A DNA stretch of 64,000 bases from Vibrio mediterranei (GCF_900088415.1 NZ_FLLQ01000006.1:248001-312000); one strand, 5' to 3'; shown: positions 34,483-42,511, numbered from the stretch's first letter. Notes: generated from the sequence alone by a model not told the origin. Made by a program: numbers and translations.

Positions 34483-35118
34483 ATGGTAGAATTCAAATTG
34501 ACGCACAAGAAAGCTGAACGTGTTTCAGAAAAAGTCGCTCTTTCTGTCACTAAGTTGCTGAAGTATGTACTCAACCTTTTTTACGGCAAAAAATACGATA
34601 AAAGGGCAGTTATTCTGGAAACTATCGCCGCCGTACCTGGAATGGTAGCGGGTATGTTCAATCACTTAAAAGCGCTTAGGCGTATGAGAGACGATGAAGG
34701 TTGGATCCGAGAGCTTTTAGACGAGGCTGAAAATGAGCGAATGCACTTAATGATTTTTCTAGATATTGCCAAACCCAGTTGGTTGGAGAGGCTCATAGTT
34801 CTACTGGGTCAGGGCGTGTTTATTGTTGTTTACTCGATTATCTATTTACTCTCTTCCAAAGTTGCACATCGAGTTGTAGGTTATTTTGAAGAAGAAGCCT
34901 GTAAAAGCTATACAGAATACCTAGAGAAGATAGACGAAGGGTACATAGAGAACATACCGGCTCCCAAAATTGCGATCGATTATTACCAGTTAGCGGACGA
35001 TGCACTGTTGCGTGATGTTGTTTTAAGAATCAGGCAGGATGAAGCCGGTCACAGAGATAGAAACCACGGGTTTGCTGATGCTTATGAACGTAAAGATTTG
35101 CCCTCGCATCTTGCCTAA
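34483..35118 (+). CDS. aox: Alternative oxidase
   Basis: A 211-residue di-iron ubiquinol oxidase, a bacterial member of the mitochondrial AOX family. ATG 34483 (MVEFKLTHKKAE) has GGAGAG upstream; ATG 34468 lies before that site. All six iron ligands can be placed: LETIAAVPGM, NERMHL, YFEEEACKSYT, and DEAGHRDRNHG. In the last motif the usual DEAHHR has glycine for the first histidine, which is not a ligand. Two hydrophobic stretches (near 40-60 and 110-130) fit its monotopic membrane binding. In Vibrio fischeri AOX is induced by nitric oxide and gives respiration resistant to NO and cyanide; the same role is inferred. Confidence 0.93.
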   Translation: MVEFKLTHKKAERVSEKVALSVTKLLKYVLNLFYGKKYDKRAVILETIAAVPGMVAGMFNHLKALRRMRDDEGWIRELLDEAENERMHLMIFLDIAKPSWLERLIVLLGQGVFIVVYSIIYLLSSKVAHRVVGYFEEEACKSYTEYLEKIDEGYIENIPAPKIAIDYYQLADDALLRDVVLRIRQDEAGHRDRNHGFADAYERKDLPSHLA

Positions 35119-35123
35119 CCAAT

Positions 35124-35149
35124 AAAAAAGACGCTTCGGCGTCTTTTTT
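35124..35149 (+). terminator. Rho-independent terminator of aox
   Basis: AAAAAAGACGC, loop TTCG, GCGTCTTTTTT: an ideal UUCG-capped hairpin with a T-run, five bases after the oxidase stop. Confidence 0.94.
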
Positions 35150-35217
35150 ATTTAGAACAACGATTTCATTTGTTGTGAGTGAGATGCCTTTGACGTTATC
35201 CAATACTTATGGTTTGG

Positions 35218-35246
35218 GTTACAAAGGTTGAAATAATCTTTGTAAC
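35218..35246. promoter_or_regulatory. Dyad upstream of the PfpI-like gene
   Basis: GTTACAAAG (35218-35226) and CTTTGTAAC (35238-35246) form a perfect nine-base inverted repeat with an 11-base spacer, 20 bases centre to centre (two helical turns). It lies 44 bases before the start and is a good candidate operator. Confidence 0.5.
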
Positions 35247-35289
35247 TCAATACTGTAGGTAAAAGTATCTTAACAGAATGGAGGCTGTG

Positions 35290-35883
35290 ATGAATGTTGG
35301 AATCTATGTGTATCGTGATGTAGAGGTATTAGACTTTGCTGGGCCTTTTGAAGTCTTTTCTACGGCGAATCGGTTTCTGAACGAAGAAGACAAATGGTCA
35401 GTTAGCCTTCTATCTCAAACACAAGGTACCGTCTTAGCAAGAGGTGGTCTTAAAATCCAATCCGACTACTCCATCTACAGTCATCCGGCAATTGATGTAC
35501 TGATTGTCCCCGGTGGGGTTCATATCCAAGAGATGGAAAACACTCGCGTATTAGATTGGGTGAGAGAGACAGCAGCTAACTCTACGCTTGTGGCTTCTGT
35601 GTGTACAGGCGCATTTTTGCTGGCGAAATCGGGTGTCCTTTCTAACCAAACTGTCACGACTCACTGGGAAGATCAAAATGAACTACAACACCTGTTTCCG
35701 GGGTTAACCATTATCAATGATACACGTTGGGTAGATTGTGGTGACATTGTCACATCAGCTGGTATTTCTGCTGGGATTGATATGAGCTTGAGGCTGGTTG
35801 AAAAATTGCGCGGACGCGACATCGCACTTAAAACAGCAAAACAGATGGAGTTTGATTGGTGTGAACATGGGGTTACTTTATGA
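35290..35883 (+). CDS. DJ-1/PfpI-family protein
   Basis: A 197-residue protein; ATG 35290 (MNVGIYVYRDVE) has TGGAGG upstream, while the earlier ATG at 35278 overlaps that site. It has the DJ-1/PfpI glutaminase-like fold, with VEVLDFAGPFEVFSTANRF near the start and the nucleophile elbow ASVCTGAFLLAKSGVL, the cysteine being the expected catalytic residue, followed by TTHWEDQNELQ. This subgroup resembles isonitrile hydratase and the N-terminal domain of GATase-type AraC regulators. The substrate is unknown. Its stop overlaps the next start (ATGA). Confidence 0.87.
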   Translation: MNVGIYVYRDVEVLDFAGPFEVFSTANRFLNEEDKWSVSLLSQTQGTVLARGGLKIQSDYSIYSHPAIDVLIVPGGVHIQEMENTRVLDWVRETAANSTLVASVCTGAFLLAKSGVLSNQTVTTHWEDQNELQHLFPGLTIINDTRWVDCGDIVTSAGISAGIDMSLRLVEKLRGRDIALKTAKQMEFDWCEHGVTL

Positions 35884-36383
35884 GCATTGCTGTAAGACGT
35901 TTAACCCACCCAATATCGGAAAATGTGTTAGCACTAGCTGTGTCAGATGAACAGTTGCCTTTTGTGGGTGTAGTATCCGATATTATTCAGAGCAGTTTAG
36001 GTTACCCCAAGGAGAGTCAATGGGTAATCTATTCGGGCGAGACTCCTGCAGGTTTTTTCCTACTTGATGAGGCATACCAAGTTACATTAGGAACTACGTT
36101 GGAGAATGCTACTGGCCTTCGCGCTTTTTTTATCGATTCGCGGTTTCAGGGTAGAGGTCTCGCTAAGATGTGTTTAAAGCTTATAGTCAAAGAGTTTAAC
36201 GCTTGGTTGGGCACTGAACACAATGACCTATATTTGACTGTTAACTGTAGAAACAAGGCGGCGTATCAACTTTATTTAGCAGTAGGGTTTATTGATACGA
36301 AAGAACTATATCTGGGTGGTCAAGCTGGTCCTCAACACATTATGTGCTTTAAATCAAAGACAACAGATGAAATTGGGCTATGA
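35880..36383 (+). CDS. GNAT-family N-acetyltransferase
   Basis: A 167-residue acetyltransferase coupled to the PfpI-like gene by ATGA. The CoA site reads AFFIDSRFQGRGLAKMCLKLIVKEF (RxxGxA), followed by LTVNCRNKAAYQLYLAVGFIDT, the usual motif B. The coupled translation suggests a common, unknown pathway with the PfpI-like protein. Confidence 0.86.
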   Translation: MSIAVRRLTHPISENVLALAVSDEQLPFVGVVSDIIQSSLGYPKESQWVIYSGETPAGFFLLDEAYQVTLGTTLENATGLRAFFIDSRFQGRGLAKMCLKLIVKEFNAWLGTEHNDLYLTVNCRNKAAYQLYLAVGFIDTKELYLGGQAGPQHIMCFKSKTTDEIGL

Positions 36384-36414
36384 TGCTGCCTTCTGAATTA
36401 TGTTGTTGAGATAG

Positions 36415-37098
36415 GTGATTGCTGTGATATCTAAGTTACCTCGTTGGATTGAGTCGGGTGCGTTTGTTCTCTCTTTACTAGCAGGGACAGTGAATGCTGT
36501 GGGGCTTATGGGGTTTCAACATCAGGCGATCTCACATTTATCTGGTACTGCAACTCTACTAGGTACTCAACTGATTCACGATTGGTCTCTTGCTGGTCAT
36601 ATGTTCGCAATTATCGTTAGCTTCTTAGTAGGGTCTGCGATTTCTGGTTTATTCATTTCAAATGTGTCGCTAAAACTCGGTCGTCAATACGAGTGGCTTC
36701 TTTGCATTGAAAGTCTATTTTTGCTGATCGCCACTTATTTACTACTCAATGGTTCTCAAAGTGGAACCTACTTTGCTTCAGCTGCATGTGGGTTGCAAAA
36801 CGCCTTGGCAACCACGTTTAGTGGAGCGGTAGTTAGAACGACTCATGTCACTGGTATCGTTACTGATTTGGGAATCATGATTGGTTCGACATTAAGAGGC
36901 GAGACATTTGATAAACGAAAAGCCAAGTTGTTTGTCACCATATTAACGGGGTTCATCGTTGGCGGTATAGTGGGTGCTCTGTTATATCGGAATTTAGCGT
37001 TTATGGCGCTCGTTGTCCCTGCGGCAGCATGCCTAGTTTTAGCGTTAGTGTACCGAATTTATCGCAAGAGAATCGCTTATACCAATCGAGCAAGTTAG
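36415..37098 (+). CDS. DUF1275 (YoaK-type) membrane protein
   Basis: A 227-residue inner membrane protein with six hydrophobic segments. The DUF1275 pattern is clear: ALSLLAGTVNAVGLMGFQHQ-like N-terminus, HLSGTATLLGTQL, and GLQNALATTFSGAVVRTTHVTGIVTDLG. GTG at 36415 follows GAGATAGG; a second GTG at 36424 is an alternative start. Function is unknown, presumably transport. Confidence 0.85.
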   Translation: MIAVISKLPRWIESGAFVLSLLAGTVNAVGLMGFQHQAISHLSGTATLLGTQLIHDWSLAGHMFAIIVSFLVGSAISGLFISNVSLKLGRQYEWLLCIESLFLLIATYLLLNGSQSGTYFASAACGLQNALATTFSGAVVRTTHVTGIVTDLGIMIGSTLRGETFDKRKAKLFVTILTGFIVGGIVGALLYRNLAFMALVVPAAACLVLALVYRIYRKRIAYTNRAS

Positions 37099-37107
37099 AG
37101 GGAATTT

Positions 37108-37485
37108 ATGAACATTCAATCGATTGATCATCTCGTACTCACAGTTGCTGATTTGCAATCATCTGTGGAGTTTTATGAAACGCTAGGAATGAGATATGAA
37201 ACATTTGGTGATAATCGGCATGCGCTTCATTTTGGTTCTCAGAAGATCAATCTGCATATCAAAGGGCAAGAGATAGAACCGAAAGCAACCTTTGCAGTGC
37301 CAGGAAGTGAAGACTTGTGTTTTGTGATAGACACTCCGGTTGAACAAGCCAAACAGATACTCATTTCTAAAGCTATTGACGTATTCACTGGGCCTGTAAA
37401 TCGGACAGGCGCCACGGGTAGCATATTATCAATTTATCTGCGCGATCCTGACGGTAATCTCATCGAACTGTGTAACTATCCATAA
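37108..37485 (+). CDS. VOC-family (glyoxalase/dioxygenase-like) protein
   Basis: A 125-residue VOC protein. The N-terminal IDHLVLTVADLQSSVEFYETLGM supplies the first metal-ligand histidine, and the C-terminal LRDPDGNLIELCNY supplies the glutamate; HALHFG gives the middle histidine. This is the common small extradiol dioxygenase/glyoxalase-like type. The substrate is unknown. It starts nine bases after the DUF1275 gene with an AGAGGGAA site, so it may share its transcript. Confidence 0.88.
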   Translation: MNIQSIDHLVLTVADLQSSVEFYETLGMRYETFGDNRHALHFGSQKINLHIKGQEIEPKATFAVPGSEDLCFVIDTPVEQAKQILISKAIDVFTGPVNRTGATGSILSIYLRDPDGNLIELCNYP

Positions 37486-37584
37486 TGGCCATTTCTGGAA
37501 TAAGTTACGGTATCCAATGACGACAACAACTCAAAAAAAAAACTTACACTGATTAATATTGTTTTAATAGGCTAGCGAATTGTC

Positions 37585-38208
37585 ATGGGTGATATTCTAT
37601 CTTTTAGTTTGATTGTAATTTTGTTAGTGATGTCACCGGGTCCCAACGGTGTCTTAATTCTCAGAACAACATCTATATACGGAAAGCAATCTGCGACCTG
37701 TAATATTCTTGGTTTTATCCTAGCGATGTCTTTGCAAGCGAGCATGGGCATTTTCGGTATTTCTGCGATTTTAATGGGTTCACCACTTTTCTTTGTTGTA
37801 CTCAAGTATATTGGTGGAGGTTATTTTCTTTATATAGGGGCGAAAATGTTGTTGGGCTCACTTAAGTCTAGCGATACTGCTTTGCCGGAGAAGATTAAAC
37901 ACTACACACAGCCCAAGTGGCGAAAATCAGTTGTTGAAGGGTTTATTACTCAATTTTCAAACCCCAAGGGGATACTGTTTTATCTTGCAGCCTTCCCCCA
38001 GTTCTTAGATTTTGAGCACTTCTCTTACATCGATGCTTATACGTTAGTAGCGATACATGGTGTCATGTTGTTTGTTTGGTTTTCTGCTTTGTCATTGTTC
38101 ATTGCTAAAATGACGGGAAGTATCAAAAATACAAGATTTGGTTGCTGGGTTAACCGAGTAGCTGGTGTTGTGATGATTTATTTTGGTTGTGTTCTATTTA
38201 TTCAATAG
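37585..38208 (+). CDS. LysE/RhtB-family exporter
   Basis: A 207-residue inner membrane protein with six hydrophobic segments. The LysE/RhtB signature is MSPGPNGVLILRTTSIYGKQSAT near the N-terminus, with GGGYFLYIGAKMLLGS and QFSNPKGILFYLAAFPQF later. The family exports amino acids such as homoserine, threonine or lysine. No strong ribosome site is visible before the ATG. Confidence 0.9.
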   Translation: MGDILSFSLIVILLVMSPGPNGVLILRTTSIYGKQSATCNILGFILAMSLQASMGIFGISAILMGSPLFFVVLKYIGGGYFLYIGAKMLLGSLKSSDTALPEKIKHYTQPKWRKSVVEGFITQFSNPKGILFYLAAFPQFLDFEHFSYIDAYTLVAIHGVMLFVWFSALSLFIAKMTGSIKNTRFGCWVNRVAGVVMIYFGCVLFIQ

Positions 38209-38281
38209 TGACATGATGTGTGGCTTGGAGCCGCTATTTTATTAAGGGAGTTCATAAGGTCTTCTTATTGATTAGCTGTGA

Positions 38282-38302
38282 TTATATCGGTTTTCGATAT
38301 AA
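38282..38302. repeat. Short palindromic hairpin
   Basis: TTATATCG, GTTTT, CGATATAA: an eight-base perfect stem in the 222-base gap between the exporter and DUF2157 genes. It could be a weak terminator or an operator; the remainder of the gap shows no gene that I trust. Confidence 0.35.
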
Positions 38303-38430
38303 TAATGTTTACGAGGACTACACTGAATGTATCGAGATTTACAATAATCTGACAAGTAATGAGTTCCCGTTTAAGTGCGTTGTGGGTTACAAAGGCATTC
38401 ATTTATCCTAGGAGTAGAAGATTCAAACGA

Positions 38431-39462
38431 ATGAAGCTATCAAAAAGAGAAGGTCGTGTTGTTGGCAGTGCGATAGAACAGTGGCTTGAACAAGGCACTA
38501 TCAACCAAGAAGAACATGACAAACTGAAAAACAGCTATCAAGTCGCTAGTGTCGATTGGTCACTTATTGCTAAGTATTCATTTTGGATTGCAATTGTTTG
38601 CATCGTTTTATCGGTACTTTCCGTGTTGCTTGATGAATGGCTGATTAAACTGCTGGATGAGATATTCTCTGCACCTGACATAGCGAAGAGTGGATTTTTC
38701 GCTGCAATATCAGCGGCCTTTTACTTTATTGGCGTAAGACGAAAATCTAAGACGCCGGACAAAGCCTTTAGCAATGAGGCCTTATTTGTACTGGGTATTG
38801 TCAGTACTGCTGTGTCGATTTATTTTCTAGGGCAGGTTATTCAAACCAATAGTTTAACCAAGTTAATCCTGCTTGCCTCGCTGGTGTATGGCGTTTTGGG
38901 ATTGTGGATTCCGTCGCATATTGTTTGGTTGTGTGCGTTACTGTCATTTGGTACTTGGCTTGGTTTTGAAACCTATCAACTAAGCGACGAAGGTTATTTT
39001 CTTGGACTTAATTTCCCATTCCGTTATGTGCTTTATGGTTTAGTACTGATAGTAACAAGTACGTTGGCAGTAAAACGTTGGCCATCTAAAGAAGATTTCG
39101 CCATCACTACTCGTGCTTTGGGGCTATTTGTGTTCTTTATATCGATGTGGTTAATGTCGGTGTTTGGTAATTATGCGGACTTTAGTGTGTGGAGTAATGT
39201 CACTCAGTTCTCTTTGCTGCATTGGTCGATACTATTACTTATTGCGTCTGTTGTAGCTGTGTATCACGGAATGAAGTTTGATGATGAACTTACGCGTGGC
39301 TTCGGGCTCATTTTCATCTTCATTAATCTGTACACGCGCTTTATAGAGTACTTCTGGGAAGGTACGCATAAAGCGGTATTTTTTGCTATTTTGGCAACAA
39401 GCTTTTGGTTCTTTGGAACGCGTGCTGAGAAGATTTACCGTCTTGGACGTGCAAAAGAGTAA
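38431..39462 (+). CDS. DUF2157 membrane protein
   Basis: A 343-residue inner membrane protein. Start at 38431 (MKLSKREGRVV) is chosen because the DUF2157 domain begins there (AIEQWLEQGTINQEEHDKLKNSY, a soluble helical segment); its ribosome site is poor, and the open frame reaches 38359. About eight to ten membrane segments follow. The C-terminus reads EGTHKAVFFAILATSFWFFG then TRAEKIYRLGRAKE. A decayed second copy of exactly this 3' end lies 2.1 kb downstream beyond the four-gene cassette. Function of DUF2157 is unknown. Confidence 0.82.
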   Translation: MKLSKREGRVVGSAIEQWLEQGTINQEEHDKLKNSYQVASVDWSLIAKYSFWIAIVCIVLSVLSVLLDEWLIKLLDEIFSAPDIAKSGFFAAISAAFYFIGVRRKSKTPDKAFSNEALFVLGIVSTAVSIYFLGQVIQTNSLTKLILLASLVYGVLGLWIPSHIVWLCALLSFGTWLGFETYQLSDEGYFLGLNFPFRYVLYGLVLIVTSTLAVKRWPSKEDFAITTRALGLFVFFISMWLMSVFGNYADFSVWSNVTQFSLLHWSILLLIASVVAVYHGMKFDDELTRGFGLIFIFINLYTRFIEYFWEGTHKAVFFAILATSFWFFGTRAEKIYRLGRAKE

Positions 39463-39503
39463 TCTGCTTCGTTAGACTCATTTAACAATAGTTTTGGGAG
39501 CGT

Positions 39504-39983
39504 TTATCTTACGCATAAGCTCTCCCAATCGAGCCTCATCATATGCTCACCCGCTGGTGCCATCGACTCGTCGATATCCACTCTTGCTCTTATTTCGATG
39601 ATTTGATCTGGGTTTAACTGATCCTTTTCGATTTGAATACCATTACGCCAATAGTTGATATCGCCCTCATAACGCTGAGGAACATCAATTTGAAATCGAA
39701 ACTTCTCAGATGGTAGGCTCGATTCTAAACCACCAAAGTCAGCATTTTTTAAACGCAAAATCACACTACCGTGAGGGATGTTATGAACCAAACGCAGTCG
39801 AATCTCACGTAAATCGTAATCTTCGCCAAATGACAGTTCTCCCTCTGCATCAATGACTTCAATTCCACAGCGCGCTGGGATGTCTGCACGGAATCTTAAT
39901 TGAGCGTCGTTGTTTTCTGCCAAACATGTCGTTGATAGTAGTAACAGAGCTAGAACCCAACAATTAGTGACCAATCTGAACAT
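39504..39983 (-). CDS. Exported two-cysteine protein, paralogue B of the cassette
   Basis: A 159-residue secreted protein and the last gene of a four-gene operon. It has a signal peptide (cleavage near CLAENN). The mature part reads as a beta sandwich with one cysteine near the start (ARCGIEVIDAEGELSFGEDY) and one at the extreme C-terminus (WESLCVR), a disulfide layout like pilin or spore-coat-U-type subunits. It is clearly paralogous to the preceding protein: both share F-A-I-x-A-x-CG-EV, G-L-FG, L-RL, and IEIRARV. Function unknown. It lies 36 bases after that gene. Confidence 0.75.
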   Translation of the reverse strand: MFRLVTNCWVLALLLLSTTCLAENNDAQLRFRADIPARCGIEVIDAEGELSFGEDYDLREIRLRLVHNIPHGSVILRLKNADFGGLESSLPSEKFRFQIDVPQRYEGDINYWRNGIQIEKDQLNPDQIIEIRARVDIDESMAPAGEHMMRLDWESLCVR

Positions 39984-40019
39984 AAATAAATTCCAATAGA
40001 TGCTTGCTAAGCCGACTCA

Positions 40020-40523
40020 TTAAGCGCAAATCGTGACCCATTCGGTTTTTATTGTCAGGTCATCTTTGGCAACTGTATCTTCCTCAGAAAGAGAAACTCT
40101 GGCTCGGATTTCTAGCTTACGCTCATTACCAAGTTCATGACGTGTAAAGGTTTTACCTACCATCCAAGCAAGAGCACTGCCTTCCTTTTCACCGCTACCT
40201 GTTACTTTAAAATGGAAAAAGCTGTACTCTAGATTCTTTAGATAATCGTCTTGCTCATACTCTAAGTCGTCTAGTCTGAGTAACACTCGGCCATTTTGAC
40301 GGTTATCGATAATCTGAATTTGAGCTGCGTCCGCTAGATAACTATCTCCAAATGCCAAATCACCTTTATCTTTGAGCACTTCCAAACCACACTGTGCTTC
40401 AATGGATGCTTTAAACTCTATTTCTGCATCGTTATCCATTAGCGAAAAGTTGTTATTTGCATACACTGCATGATTAGTAATAACAAGCATACCTGCGACT
40501 AGTAGAGCGGTAGATGTGCGCAT
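40020..40523 (-). CDS. Exported two-cysteine protein, paralogue A of the cassette
   Basis: A 167-residue secreted protein with a signal peptide (cleavage near VYANNN). The mature sequence has AQCGLEVLKDKGDLAFGDSY at the start and TEWVTICA at the end, so two cysteines again bracket a beta-rich domain. It aligns over its length with the product of the next gene (LEIRARVSL versus IEIRARVDI). It resembles SCPU/pilin-like Ig-fold subunits in layout, but no usher or chaperone is encoded nearby. It starts two bases after the preceding gene. Confidence 0.75.
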   Translation of the reverse strand: MRTSTALLVAGMLVITNHAVYANNNFSLMDNDAEIEFKASIEAQCGLEVLKDKGDLAFGDSYLADAAQIQIIDNRQNGRVLLRLDDLEYEQDDYLKNLEYSFFHFKVTGSGEKEGSALAWMVGKTFTRHELGNERKLEIRARVSLSEEDTVAKDDLTIKTEWVTICA

Positions 40524-40525
40524 AA

Positions 40526-40975
40526 TTACTCCGCGAATGTTGTATTAGTTTGTTTCATTTTAATTAGACGCTGCTTCTCTGTTTCGATTTGCAGAAGCTT
40601 AAGTTCGTGTTCAGCTTGAGCAAGTTCTTCTTCTCGTTTACGCTGACGCATTTCGAACGCGTACAGTTTTGTGCAATCAACACGGTCTTCACCGCCAAAC
40701 TGAATTGTGACTGCAGCATAGATACCGCGGTCATCTTCGTTGTAGTAATTGTGATAAGGGTCGTACTGGTTACTGTATGTATCATCTGCGCCTTGGGAAC
40801 CATAAGTTCCAAATTGAACAGTTTTACCCGTTGATACTGCTTGTTCACAGGTAGACCCATTAGATGTCCGAATTCTATCAGTACCTGATGGGTTTGATAC
40901 TGAGGGGATAGGGTTTGCCAGTACATTCATCGAAATCATCATAGCTGCCGACCCCAAAGTGATTCTAAAACTCAT
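40526..40975 (-). CDS. Exported protein with C-terminal coiled coil (cassette)
   Basis: A 149-residue secreted protein. A signal peptide (cleavage near VLANPI) is followed by a Gly/Ser/Thr/Asn-rich segment with one cysteine (GSTCEQAVSTGKTVQFGTYG), a Tyr/Asp/Asn-rich stretch (about 70-85, YDPYHNYYNEDD), a short beta segment (IYAAVTIQFG), a second cysteine (VDCTKLY) and a charged C-terminal helix (residues about 108-140, REEELAQAEHELKLLQ) that should form a coiled coil. I do not recognise the family. The gene is two bases from both neighbours, so all are co-translated. Confidence 0.72.
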   Translation of the reverse strand: MSFRITLGSAAMMISMNVLANPIPSVSNPSGTDRIRTSNGSTCEQAVSTGKTVQFGTYGSQGADDTYSNQYDPYHNYYNEDDRGIYAAVTIQFGGEDRVDCTKLYAFEMRQRKREEELAQAEHELKLLQIETEKQRLIKMKQTNTTFAE

Positions 40976-40977
40976 GA

Positions 40978-41328
40978 TTAAAACCTCTTAAATGTGAGCT
41001 TTGTGCATACTTCATAGGTGTTCGGGGAGTCTGTAACCATCTTAGTACACACTAATTTTTCGGATGTTTTACTAGGAGGGGTTTTAACACTAATGTCTAA
41101 ATCAATTTCCTGATTGGCCGCTAGCTCAATTTTATTGTTAAACACTTTCTCGTTGATCCTCAGATAGTAATTTGCAGAGACATTGGAACGATTTACCAGG
41201 GTAAATTGCACTTGCGTTTTATCTGAATAGGTTTCGAATTGAGTGTTTTTCCACTTATGAACATTGGCACTGGCTGTGAATGATGCAGCCAACGCAGTTA
41301 AGCAGACAAAGTATTTAAGTAGTCGCAT
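40978..41328 (-). CDS. Exported small beta-rich protein (cassette, first gene)
   Basis: A 116-residue secreted protein and the first gene of the operon. The signal peptide ends near ASAN. The mature part looks like one immunoglobulin-type beta domain (TQVQFTLVNRSNVSANYYLRINEKVF, then LAANQEIDLDISVKTPP) with two cysteines near the C-terminus (KLVCTKM, YEVCTKL), probably a hairpin disulfide. It recalls small periplasmic chaperone or adhesin domains, but the similarity is only in pattern. No family assigned. Confidence 0.72.
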   Translation of the reverse strand: MRLLKYFVCLTALAASFTASANVHKWKNTQFETYSDKTQVQFTLVNRSNVSANYYLRINEKVFNNKIELAANQEIDLDISVKTPPSKTSEKLVCTKMVTDSPNTYEVCTKLTFKRF

Positions 41329-41518
41329 ACATCACCTCAAGATCTAACAAAGAAGGGGATAGTAATGCAGTTGCGCGTAATACGATTACCATTTCGCGCC
41401 AGCAAGTTAGAAAAGTGAAACAACTCTGTTTTGGCGTTGAAACGCTAACCATCGAAGGAAGGTTGCGTAATTACTGCTCTAACTTTGAGATTGTTTTTGT
41501 ATCGATGTATCGAAGAAG

Positions 41519-41695
41519 AAAATTAAATGATGAACCTACGATTGGCTTTGGACTACTTTTAATAATCCATACACTCGATTTATTGAGTACTTCTGAGAAG
41601 GGACGCGTAAAACGGTGGCCTTTGCTACTTTAACAACAGATGTTTGGTTCTTTGGAACTCGTGCAAAGAGGGTTTATCGTCTTGGTCGGAGCTAG
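41519..41695 (+). pseudogene. Decayed 3' fragment of a DUF2157 gene
   Basis: Read in two frames this stretch matches the C-terminus of the intact DUF2157 protein. In the first frame: KLNDEPTIGFGLLLII against KFDDELTRGFGLIFIF. After a frameshift: NPYTRFIEYF, a stop in place of Trp (TGA for TGG), EGTRKTVAFATLTTDVWFFG and TRAKRVYRLGRS against EGTHKAVFFAILATSFWFFG and TRAEKIYRLGRA. The nucleotide match is also evident (GAGTACTTCTG, TGGTTCTTTGGAAC). It has the same orientation as the intact gene and lies on the other side of the four-gene cassette. The upstream part (41340-41518) shows no similarity that I can see. Confidence 0.85.
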
Positions 41696-41748
41696 CATAC
41701 AGAATCTTAAGTTTCTGAATATCAAAACCTGTAAAGCAACAATAGATA

Positions 41749-42393
41749 CTACCGCTCGTACACTGTGACATTATCCGCGGTCATTGTGTATGCGCTCATT
41801 ACTTCAGTATTGCCGTCGGAGAGCTCAATATTGGAAGCGGTAGATTGCTCCAACAAAGTTCCTTCGACCCACACCGGTGAGTATAAACCTCGAAACTCAA
41901 TTCCTTTAGGGTAACTCACTACGACCATTTGATTTCCTGGCGGTGGTGGAGTGTGAATACAGGCGCCGGCAGTAGGAACAAGTATAAACTCAGTAACAAT
42001 CAACTCATCAAATTCAAGAGGTACGATGAACCCAGGAAGTCGCCCCTTCTTGCCAATGAGCGTGGGATTGATATTCATATTCCAATCTGAATGATCGGCA
42101 TCTATTTGCTTTTGTTCTTCAATTAAATCAAGGATATTGATGCCATTCTTTGCAAAGCGTATCAATGCTTCACGATAATTTGTCTCTAGTGCAGCACGTT
42201 CAGGTTTGTGTTTATTTTGATAGTCTACGATCGTCATTAAATCATAGCGCTGTGTGGGTGTAAAACTCGCAAACTTGTTTTGGTAAGTTGGCGCATCAAT
42301 GGTCGGCGAGAGATCTTGCCACTGCCAGTCATTTGCATGTGCTTTCACCATAAATAGCAAAGAAAGACTGAATAAAATAACTAACGAACGCAT
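41749..42393 (-). CDS. DUF3299 exported protein, copy 1
   Basis: A 214-residue exported protein with a signal peptide (cleavage near AHAND). The DUF3299 core is unmistakable: LPGFIVPLEFDEL, FILVPTAGACIHTPPPPGNQMV and YSPVWVEGTL. The conserved CIHxPPPPxNQ motif suggests a metal or ligand site. The family is often encoded near ABC-type lipoprotein exporters or zinc-related genes, but its role is unknown. A paralogue lies at 52481. The AraC gene upstream has the same orientation with a 118-base gap. Confidence 0.83.
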   Translation of the reverse strand: MRSLVILFSLSLLFMVKAHANDWQWQDLSPTIDAPTYQNKFASFTPTQRYDLMTIVDYQNKHKPERAALETNYREALIRFAKNGINILDLIEEQKQIDADHSDWNMNINPTLIGKKGRLPGFIVPLEFDELIVTEFILVPTAGACIHTPPPPGNQMVVVSYPKGIEFRGLYSPVWVEGTLLEQSTASNIELSDGNTEVMSAYTMTADNVTVYER

Positions 42394-42511
42394 GCTTTAA
42401 ACACCGATAATTGACCATTAACCGACAGAACCTATCAGTAACCTTGCCATGTGTACATCCTTAACCAGTTCTTTTTGGTATCTTGTTGTAAGAATGAGCC
42501 GTGTTGTTTGG

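Noticed and set aside
38220-38411. 63-codon plus-strand frame between the exporter and DUF2157 genes
   Set aside because: No ribosome site, no recognisable motif, and it overlaps the upstream region of the DUF2157 gene; likely a chance frame.
39494-39528. TTGGGAG/CTCCCAA repeat at the end of the cassette as a terminator
   Set aside because: The stem overlaps the last codons of the gene and lacks a T-run on either strand.
41415-41633. 72-codon plus-strand frame read as an independent gene
   Set aside because: Its second half is the out-of-frame and in-frame remnant of a DUF2157 3' end; treated as part of a pseudogene.
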